Shown: piece by piece, positions 58,500-64,000 of the stretch
Numbering within the stretch: the stretch's first letter is position 1
How the letters are laid out: each line of letters begins with the position of its first letter
Origin: Alphaproteobacteria bacterium
Lineage (GTDB): Bacteria; Pseudomonadota; Alphaproteobacteria; Caulobacterales; Hyphomonadaceae
Assembly: GCA_018969425.1 (NCBI GenBank)
Contig: JAGWYJ010000006.1
Location: 62,001 to 126,000 of the forward strand
Length of the DNA: 64,000 nucleotides
Reading direction: 5' to 3'
The notes under the pieces: generated by a model
What the model saw: only the letters and a program-made list of their open reading frames with translations
Told to the model about the DNA's origin: nothing
The model's database searches: none
Program-made: the position numbers and the translations under genes

Positions 58500-59039
58500 T
58501 TACAGGCGCTCGCTTATCCTGATGGCCAGTCGACAACCTGTGCGGATCACGGCCGACAGTAGAGGGTAGGCAGGAGCGTGGCGCGCGCCTTCGTCCGACG
58601 CTAGGTCGCGATGTGCTATCTCATCGTTTCTGAAGGCCGAAATGCGCTCCGCCATGTCCATATCGCCCGTTTCTCGAAATGCTTCGATCTGCTGGGCGTA
58701 GTGTTCTTCGATGACGCTTTCGACGGCCTCCGTGCACGCGTGAGCGGCTTTCTCTCCCAAAAGCGCTGTCGTCGCTCCGAGCGTGAAGCCTGCTGCTTTC
58801 CAGATCGGCGACATAAGGGTCGGACGAATACGTTCTTTCAGCAGTATGTCGTCAAACGCCTGAAGGTGCGCTTGTTCCTGGGACGCCATCTCTCTGAGCT
58901 GAGTTCTTATACGATCGTGCCCCGGGCGTCGTCCGAAAACCGCCAGCTGTCCCTCATAGATCGATACTGCGCCGTATTCTCCCGCATGATCGACGCGAAG
59001 CATGGCGCGCCGTCTGGCGCTGGTCATATCATCCGTCAT
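58500..59039 (-). CDS. coq7: 2-polyprenyl-3-methyl-6-methoxy-1,4-benzoquinol hydroxylase (COQ7 family)
   Basis: A 179-residue diiron hydroxylase of ubiquinone synthesis. MLRVDHAGEYGAVSIYEGQL, MASQEQAHLQAFDDIL and ESVIEEHYAQQIEAF supply the glutamate and ExxH ligands, and FRNDEIAHRDLA the last set. The protein is a peripheral membrane enzyme. Its start overlaps the dsbB stop by four bases (ATGA), so it is the second gene of a leftward pair. Confidence 0.95.
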   Translation of the reverse strand: MTDDMTSARRRAMLRVDHAGEYGAVSIYEGQLAVFGRRPGHDRIRTQLREMASQEQAHLQAFDDILLKERIRPTLMSPIWKAAGFTLGATTALLGEKAAHACTEAVESVIEEHYAQQIEAFRETGDMDMAERISAFRNDEIAHRDLASDEGARHAPAYPLLSAVIRTGCRLAIRISERL

Positions 59040-59587
59040 GCGCTCTCCGGACGTTCATCCTGCCCATGTTCATTGTCTGTTTCGGTCCTGGTCGGACGAA
59101 AGGCGGATATCAGGCTCGTGACTGCAAGAGCCATCGAAACGAGGGCATTCCAACCGGCCATGGACAGGCCCCACAAACGCCATTTGGCTTCGCCGCATGA
59201 AGGGACCGCCTGGCGCTTTTCGAGCTGCGCCCAGAGGTCCGAGCTGAGATTGACCGCTCCTCCCGTCGCACAGGTTGATGGGGCAGGCAGCACTCCCCAT
59301 TCGACGAGCGCATGATAGCTGGCGATACCCGCTCCCGCGGCGAACGTTATTCCGAGCAGAACGCTCATTGTGAACATGACCTGCGCCGGAGCCCGTCGCC
59401 AACGCGCGAACAGTGCGATCGCGCTGATCGCCATCGCGAGCCAATAAATCTGCCTTTGATTGTAACAGAGGGGGCAGGGCGCGATGAACAGGAACCGCTC
59501 GAACCCATGAGCGGTCGCGAGCATCCCGGCGGAAATCGCCAGAGCGAACGCGGGCCAGACAGCGCGATCCAGAGAACGAATATTCAT
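59036..59587 (-). CDS. dsbB: disulfide bond formation protein B
   Basis: A 183-residue four-helix membrane protein that reoxidises DsbA using quinone. CPLCYNQRQIYW contains the first redox pair (CxxC next to the QR quinone contact). The second periplasmic loop has cysteines in APSTCATGG and VPSCGEAKWRLWGLSMAGWN. It overlaps coq7 by four bases, linking disulfide formation and quinone synthesis in one transcript. Likely partners are the three DsbA-like proteins encoded in this window. Confidence 0.93.
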   Translation of the reverse strand: MNIRSLDRAVWPAFALAISAGMLATAHGFERFLFIAPCPLCYNQRQIYWLAMAISAIALFARWRRAPAQVMFTMSVLLGITFAAGAGIASYHALVEWGVLPAPSTCATGGAVNLSSDLWAQLEKRQAVPSCGEAKWRLWGLSMAGWNALVSMALAVTSLISAFRPTRTETDNEHGQDERPESA

Positions 59588-59723
59588 CCCGGAAAGAATA
59601 TATGAGGTATTTGACCGGACAATGCGACGAAACAGCAGGCGCCGTTGACGTAAGGCTGCGACCGGGCCACCTGTAGGGTGGTGAACTCGTCGCAGGGGCG
59701 GTTTGCATTCTCGGATGGTTTAA

Positions 59724-60353
59724 ATGGCGGATCTGGGGCCCGGGGCGGGGGCGGCTGAGGCGAAGACAGGGCTTCTCAGGGGCGTTTACAACTCCATTCT
59801 CAAACTCGCCGCAGGCCCCAGAGCCGAGGCCGGGCTGTTTGTGGTGTCGTTCACAGAGAGCTCCTTCTTTCCGATTCCCCCCGATGTGATGCTCGCCCCG
59901 ATGTGTCTGACGAGACCTGAGCGAGCATGGCGGTACGCTTTCGTGTGCACTGTCGCATCAGTCCTCGGCGCCCTTCTTGGATACGCGATCGGCTACCTTC
60001 TTTTTGAAAGCGTCGGATCCTTCATTATCTCTCTTTTTGGCTATGCGGGAAAAGAGGAGGCGCTTCGAGCCTCTTACGCCGAGTACGGAGCCTATGTCAT
60101 CTTTCTGAAGGGCCTAACGCCGATCCCCTTCAAGCTTGTGACGATTGTCTCGGGCGCCATGGAGTTCAGCCTTCCCATTTTCATCGTGGCCTGCGCTCTG
60201 ACCCGCGGGGCTCGTTTCTTTCTTGTCGCATGGTTGTTCAAGACTTTTGGTCCGACACTCGCTCCAGTGATCGAGCGGCGGATTGGACTGGTGTCTCTGG
60301 CTCTTGTGGCGCTTCTGGTCGGCGGTCTTCTGGCCGCCAGTCAGCTTCACTAA
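59724..60353 (+). CDS. YqaA-family membrane protein (DedA/SNARE-associated relative)
   Basis: A 209-residue membrane protein with about five helices. VVSFTESSFFPIPPDVMLAP, GALLGYAIGYLLFESVG and VIFLKGLTPIPFKLVTIVSG are typical of the YqaA/VTT family, thought to move or flip lipids. It diverges from dsbB across 136 bp and ends 23 bp from the convergent autotransporter gene. The arrangement YqaA/dsbB/coq7 is one I recall from relatives. Confidence 0.9.
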   Translation: MADLGPGAGAAEAKTGLLRGVYNSILKLAAGPRAEAGLFVVSFTESSFFPIPPDVMLAPMCLTRPERAWRYAFVCTVASVLGALLGYAIGYLLFESVGSFIISLFGYAGKEEALRASYAEYGAYVIFLKGLTPIPFKLVTIVSGAMEFSLPIFIVACALTRGARFFLVAWLFKTFGPTLAPVIERRIGLVSLALVALLVGGLLAASQLH

Positions 60354-60376
60354 GGTCAACTGAACAGCGGTTTCGG

Positions 60377-62566
60377 TCAGAAGCGGCGAATGAAGCGAAC
60401 GAGAGCGCTGTGATCTTCCCGTCCCGGAGCCCCATCGGCATCGAAGCGCGATAGCAGCGCGATGCCGAGCGATCCGTCCCGGTCGATCGGACGGACGTAG
60501 CTCATTTCGAGGCGTCGCTCCAGGGCGGGCCCTTTCAGGCTGATCCTCCGATCAGACAAAATGGGCGCTCCTGTAAGCGGATCTGCGCCAACGGCGAGGA
60601 TCATCGACATGGCTCCTGATCGGCTGGTCAGCGGCGTTCCCGCGGCGACTTCGAAGGAATCTCCAGATACAAGGAGGTCATTGCGTGCGAGGTTGACGGA
60701 GTAGCCAAGGCTGGTGGTTCGGCTCACATCCCGAACCAGGCTCCCCACAGCTCCGCTCTGTGCGGCCGAGACCGTACCCGTCAGGTGTCCGGTTAGCGAT
60801 GTCGTCTTTCCGAGCCGAACCCCAGCTGACAGGTTCAGAGCGGTTGTGTTCGCCCGACCGCGCAATGCGAACGCTGAAACGTCTATGTCGCCCAGACGAC
60901 TTCCGGTCTCACGGATGCGGGAGATATCCGCCGAAAGGCTCAGGCGGTCCGTACGATAGGCCACTCCCGCTTCAAGACCTGTCGCTCTGGCTATGACGTC
61001 GCCGGATCCCGTCAACGCGTAGTCGCCTTCGACGCTCTCCCTCAATCGCCCCCCGAACCGCAGGCGTAAATTGGGTGTCAGGTCTTGTGCTGCCGCCAGC
61101 GTCATCGCTTCGGGTCCAAACAGGACTGTATGCCCCTGGTAGCCTGTCAAACGCGGGGCCGGGGTCCCGGAAGGAGCCGCTGCGAGATCAAGGATTGGAG
61201 ACGATGCTCCTGACGAGAGGGCCCATCTTCCGGTCTTTCCTGACTGGAACATCATGATGCCGAGCGGGAGCTGTGCGGCTTCTTCCCCTATACTGTCGAA
61301 CCGACGACGCAGACCGGTCTCCAGATAGCGGCTTGAACCGGCGCGGGCGTTTCTCGCGCCGCTCATGCGTTCGTTGAGAGAGTCGTGCAGCATCAAGACG
61401 CCGTCACCGCGTAAGGTCTGGTTCAGACGACTGAAATCAAATCCGAAATCCCTGCCGAAACTGTCAAAGACCGCCCCGGTAAATAAACCCGCCGCGGCAG
61501 CCGCCGTCCGGGCGCCGGAGGTCACCTGGCCGCTCGTTGTCGGCGTCAGGGCGAGGGGAGCTGCGCCCGTCGCTCCGACGGCGGTCACTCCCCCGACTGG
61601 CAGGAGGGCTTTTTCCAGATTGAGCAGACCGCGCCCGTAGACCGCGTCCGTCCCTTTGTCTCCGAGGTCTGTGGCGGTGCGGAAGAGAATTTCGGCCGTG
61701 TTTCTGGCGGTGAGATACGGCCATGCGCTCTTAATGACCGCTGCGGCCCCCGCAACGATTGGGCTCGCCATCGAGGTTCCGCTCATCGACGCGTAGGTTG
61801 TTGGCGAGGTGTGGTAGGCGCCGATCAGTCCGGTCCCAGGCGCTACGAGATAGAAGTTGGCAGCATCGCCGGCCCGATTTGAAAACGACGCTATTTTGTT
61901 CGCAGAATCCACTGCGCCGACCGCGATGATCTGCCCGTTGGCCCAGGCTTCGGACGCGTGCCGTGCCGGCCAAGAAGGGTTTGCGGCCCCCTCATTGCCG
62001 GCAGCCACGACCATCAGCTGCCCTGCCTTCTGCGCCGCCTGCATGGCCGAGCGAATAGACGTGTCGGGACTGGGGGCGCCGAGGCTCAGATTGATAATGA
62101 AGGCCTTTTGAGCTGTCGCGTAGGAGATCCCCCTCGCGATCAGACTTGATGCGGTTGTAGGTCCCTGGAAGACCTGTATCGGCAGAATGTTCGCCAGAGA
62201 GGCGACCCCCGCCATTCCGACGCCATCGGCGCGTCCGGCTGCGAGTGATGCGACGTGGGATCCATGGCCATTGGTGTCTGCAACCGCCGATGCGCCTGTG
62301 GCGCCGGTAAATGCGTTATAGCCGCCTGTAAGCGCTCCCCTGAATTCCGCATGGTCGGTGCGAAGACCCGTATCGACGACTGCGATCGTGACGCCTTTGC
62401 CCCGGTTCGCCCAGGCTCGCGAGGTGAAAGCGCCGATTCGTGACGCGCCGGACGACCAGGACAGTTCCGCACCCTTCGGGGGCGGTGTGGTTGTCGTCTG
62501 GGCGACAACGGGGGGCGCGATCAGCAGGGGTAGAAGAAGCGACAAAGCTCTTGAGGGACGCTGCAT
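60377..62566 (-). CDS. S8-family (subtilisin-like) serine protease autotransporter
   Basis: A 729-residue exported protein. The signal peptide is RALSLLLPLLIAPPVVAQ. The peptidase domain has the full triad: Asp in TIAVVDTGLRTDH, His in NGHGSHVASLAAG, and Ser in MSGTSMASPIVAGAAAVI. From about residue 440 the sequence becomes beta-rich with alternating motifs (LRLRFGGRLRESVEGDYAL) and ends with phenylalanine (VRFIRRF), as an autotransporter barrel does. It should be delivered to the surface through its own barrel. The ATG at 62566 fits the signal peptide. Confidence 0.9.
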   Translation of the reverse strand: MQRPSRALSLLLPLLIAPPVVAQTTTTPPPKGAELSWSSGASRIGAFTSRAWANRGKGVTIAVVDTGLRTDHAEFRGALTGGYNAFTGATGASAVADTNGHGSHVASLAAGRADGVGMAGVASLANILPIQVFQGPTTASSLIARGISYATAQKAFIINLSLGAPSPDTSIRSAMQAAQKAGQLMVVAAGNEGAANPSWPARHASEAWANGQIIAVGAVDSANKIASFSNRAGDAANFYLVAPGTGLIGAYHTSPTTYASMSGTSMASPIVAGAAAVIKSAWPYLTARNTAEILFRTATDLGDKGTDAVYGRGLLNLEKALLPVGGVTAVGATGAAPLALTPTTSGQVTSGARTAAAAAGLFTGAVFDSFGRDFGFDFSRLNQTLRGDGVLMLHDSLNERMSGARNARAGSSRYLETGLRRRFDSIGEEAAQLPLGIMMFQSGKTGRWALSSGASSPILDLAAAPSGTPAPRLTGYQGHTVLFGPEAMTLAAAQDLTPNLRLRFGGRLRESVEGDYALTGSGDVIARATGLEAGVAYRTDRLSLSADISRIRETGSRLGDIDVSAFALRGRANTTALNLSAGVRLGKTTSLTGHLTGTVSAAQSGAVGSLVRDVSRTTSLGYSVNLARNDLLVSGDSFEVAAGTPLTSRSGAMSMILAVGADPLTGAPILSDRRISLKGPALERRLEMSYVRPIDRDGSLGIALLSRFDADGAPGREDHSALVRFIRRF

Positions 62567-62712
62567 GCTCTGACCCGTTTCGGCGGAACCAGAACCCCTT
62601 CTCAACTCTGAGAGTTGCAATCGTCTTCAACGAAATGATGCGATGTCGCTGAACCTGTTAGTCTTCAACTAACCATTCTGCTGACGTCGCCTCAGCCCGG
62701 CGGCAGGGGAAA

Positions 62713-62796
62713 TGGTGCGGGCGGTCGGACTTGAACCGACACGTATTTCTACGGCGGATTTTGAGTCCGCTGCGTCTACCGTTTCGCCACGCCCGC
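62713..62796 (-). tRNA. tRNA-Leu (anticodon CAA)
   Basis: An 84-base tRNA on the minus strand including an encoded CCA. The acceptor pairs GCGGGCG with CGCCCGC, the anticodon stem is GCGGA/TCCGC with loop CTCAAAA (anticodon CAA, reading UUG), and the T arm carries GGTTCAAGTCC. A short variable arm of the class II type (long D-arm-to-T-arm spacing) is consistent with leucine. No tRNA gene is adjacent. Confidence 0.93.
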
Positions 62797-62990
62797 ATTC
62801 CAAACGATCACTGATCCTCCTTCAGGAGGACACAACGCGGTTCGTAGCGCGTTTTTGAACGGTTCGCGAGCCCCAACACGCTTTGAAGGAGGGGTCGGTT
62901 TCGGGCCGATCCACGACCGTTGAGCGGCGCATTGTCGCATCTGGCAGGGTTTGAATGGGCGGTTCACCCCCTCTCGAGGGCGGTCTTTCT

Positions 62991-63338
62991 TCAGGCTCGC
63001 CGGTGGGGACTATCTCCAATCAGAACCTTGACCAGGTCTCCCTTTTCTTTCCACGAGAGGATGAGGAGGTAGATGCTGAGAAACATCGCGCCTCCAAAGA
63101 AGGCGAGGCAGGCGAGACCCAGGCCGGAAGTTGAGAAGTTGTTACGCCAAGCCGTCCACGCAGCTGAGAGCGCCAACATCAGCATGAAGTCGAGGTTGAA
63201 CTGCCCTCGCCATGTCAAAGTGGCGATGTCCTGAAAAAAGATGGGCAGAAAGTCAGGTCCGTACTGATACGTCACGGCCCCGGTATAAGCCGCGAGCACG
63301 ACCAACATTCCTGCGAGAATAACTCTGAACGCAGCCAT
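62991..63338 (-). CDS. small membrane protein, unknown
   Basis: A 115-residue protein with three hydrophobic helices (VILAGMLVVLAAYTGAV, DFMLMLALSAAWTAW, GLACLAFFGGAMFLSIYLLI). GQFNLDFM and WKEKGDLVKVLIG look conserved in a family I have seen as uncharacterised proteobacterial proteins. GGAGGG six bases before the ATG supports the start. It lies upstream of tRNA-Leu on the same strand. Function unknown. Confidence 0.75.
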   Translation of the reverse strand: MAAFRVILAGMLVVLAAYTGAVTYQYGPDFLPIFFQDIATLTWRGQFNLDFMLMLALSAAWTAWRNNFSTSGLGLACLAFFGGAMFLSIYLLILSWKEKGDLVKVLIGDSPHRRA

Positions 63339-63499
63339 CGAGAGCCCTCCGTTTCACATGGACCTGATGATCGGCTCGTCAAATGGGCGCGTCCATTACG
63401 TCAGGCGTCAAGACAGGGCGCCTCATTGTCAGCGGTCCGGCGGGTTGTCTCTCGACCGTTTCTTTTCGAGTAGGAGGCGCTCTCGTTTCCAGAATGAAA

Positions 63500-63529
63500 A
63501 AGCGGGCCGCAAATCCTTGCGGCCCGCTT
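63500..63529 (-). terminator. strong Rho-independent terminator
   Basis: AAGCGGGCCGCAA-ATCC-TTGCGGCCCGCTT forms a 13-bp stem with a four-base loop. Read leftward it runs into TTTTTCATTC, a good T run. It would end transcripts from the small ORF at 63590-63673 and the partial gene to its right. Confidence 0.85.
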
Positions 63530-63589
63530 CGTCTGATCGAGTGGGGCCGAGCCCCTGACGGTGAAGGCGAATTCGCCCTTACCGATCTG

Positions 63590-63673
63590 TTACGCGCTGC
63601 ACATTTCGGAGGCTGCTCCGAGCCGCACTCGCGGTGACAGGGCCCAACATCCCCGGCTCATCGTGACTGACAT
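63590..63673 (-). CDS. candidate small protein, 27 residues, with very strong ribosome binding site
   Basis: An ATG at 63673 opens a 27-codon frame (MSVTMSRGCWALSPRVRLGA then SEMCSA). It is preceded by AAAGGAGGTGATCC two bases before the start codon region, a nearly complete complement of the 16S rRNA 3' end. A hairpin TCGGAG-CAGC-CTCCGA lies inside the frame. Downstream are GGCGAATTCGCC, GGGGC-TCG-GCCCC and then a terminator, all on this strand. No homologue recognised; it might be a leader peptide or regulatory RNA rather than a protein gene. Confidence 0.4.
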   Translation of the reverse strand: MSVTMSRGCWALSPRVRLGAASEMCSA

Positions 63674-63802
63674 TGGATCACCTCCTTTCGCTAAATTGAC
63701 GATACGTCATCCTGAGCGTCTCACTCTCGGATTGCAACGAAAAATCTCAGACCACTGTCTGGCTGCACGAGAGCCTGCGCGGAACCGTTCAGGATGGGAG
63801 GT

Positions 63803-64000
63803 CTATGAGGAGCCCGCCGTCGTTCCCACCGCGGGGTCGGGAACAGCGACCCTCACTTCCCATGGGAGGATCTCCGGCGGCAGTCGCCCAAGGTAAGGGA
63901 GATCCGGATCCTCGCTTTGCTTCTGCGGAATGGGTCCGGTTCCGCGAGTCGCTGGCGTGCGAAGGGTGAATGCGCGTGTCTCTGCGATCGCCAGCTCGAT
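63803..64000 (-). CDS. C-terminal part of an unidentified gene (runs off the right edge)
   Basis: The minus strand from the right edge is open for 65 codons to a TAG at 63805-63803. The reading is protein-like (IELAIAETRAFTLRTPATRG, then PDLPYLGRLPPEILPWEVRV), with polar and proline-rich composition and GC-rich third positions. I do not recognise the family. It lies upstream of the small ORF and the terminator at 63500-63529, probably in the same transcript. Confidence 0.5.
   Translation of the reverse strand: MELAIAETRAFTLRTPATRGTGPIPQKQSEDPDLPYLGRLPPEILPWEVRVAVPDPAVGTTAGSS

Noticed and set aside
63674-63690. Plus-strand GGATCACCTCCTTTC resembling the 3' end of 16S rRNA.
   Set aside because: Only about 15 bases match and no rRNA sequence precedes it; it is more simply the complement of a strong Shine-Dalgarno site for the minus-strand small ORF.

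Overview
The window is ordinary chromosomal DNA of a GC-rich alphaproteobacterium. Several lineage features point there: an F0 ATP synthase operon with both b and b' subunits, an ELM1-family protein next to greA, DUF3126 behind cysE, COQ7-type ubiquinone hydroxylase, the smc / DsbA-like / dciA / mutY neighbourhood, and ethylmalonyl-CoA pathway genes. The DnaG zinc-ligand pattern recalls Caulobacterales and relatives; that placement is from memory and is an inference. I see no prophage, insertion sequence, CRISPR array or plasmid replication gene.

Layout. 1-8 kb: an alpha/beta hydrolase, then a leftward run carB, greA, ELM1 gene, trxB, with a secreted CAP-domain protein divergent from carB. 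8-12 kb: a glyoxalase-II-like hydrolase, an M48 protease, a membrane glycosyltransferase and carA (separated from carB). 12.6-17.3 kb: dnaG and rpoD, the macromolecular-synthesis pair; rpoD carries a long basic N-terminal extension. 17-24 kb: an MprF-like acyltransferase, the lytic transglycosylase MltA, two esterases, a TorF-type porin and queF. 24-28 kb: a DsbA-like lipoprotein with a nitroreductase, a NUDIX hydrolase, cysE, a DUF3126 protein and an epoxide-hydrolase-like lipoprotein. 28.3-32.1 kb: an iron(III) ABC importer (binding protein, fused permease, ATPase) behind a Fur-type box. 32.2-34.8 kb: the F0 operon atpI-B-E-X-F with a visible promoter. 34.9-42.8 kb: smc, two DsbA-like proteins, dciA, mutY and cysK.

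42.9-49 kb is the most accessory-looking part: a soluble protein joining a chemoreceptor signalling tip to a Cache-like sensor region, then a leftward cluster of a cytochrome c/PQQ quinoprotein, an esterase, a Rieske oxygenase and a His/Met-rich lipoprotein. 49.8-54.1 kb holds crotonyl-CoA carboxylase/reductase divergent from a D-amino-acid aminotransferase and ethylmalonyl-CoA mutase, with a repeated TTGCA-type motif between them. 54-60 kb: a DMT exporter, gluQ, two small related membrane proteins coupled to a 3-methyladenine glycosylase, an HNH nuclease, coq7, dsbB and a YqaA-family protein. 60-64 kb: a subtilisin-type autotransporter, tRNA-Leu(CAA), a small membrane protein, a tiny ORF with an exceptionally strong ribosome binding site, a terminator and a gene running off the right edge.

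I found no clearly new multi-gene system. The best leads are the two-start sigma factor with a histone-H1-like tail, the transmembrane-free Cache/chemoreceptor protein, the quinoprotein/esterase/Rieske cluster, and the small ORF with a full anti-Shine-Dalgarno match near the right edge. All identifications are by eye; none was checked by database search.
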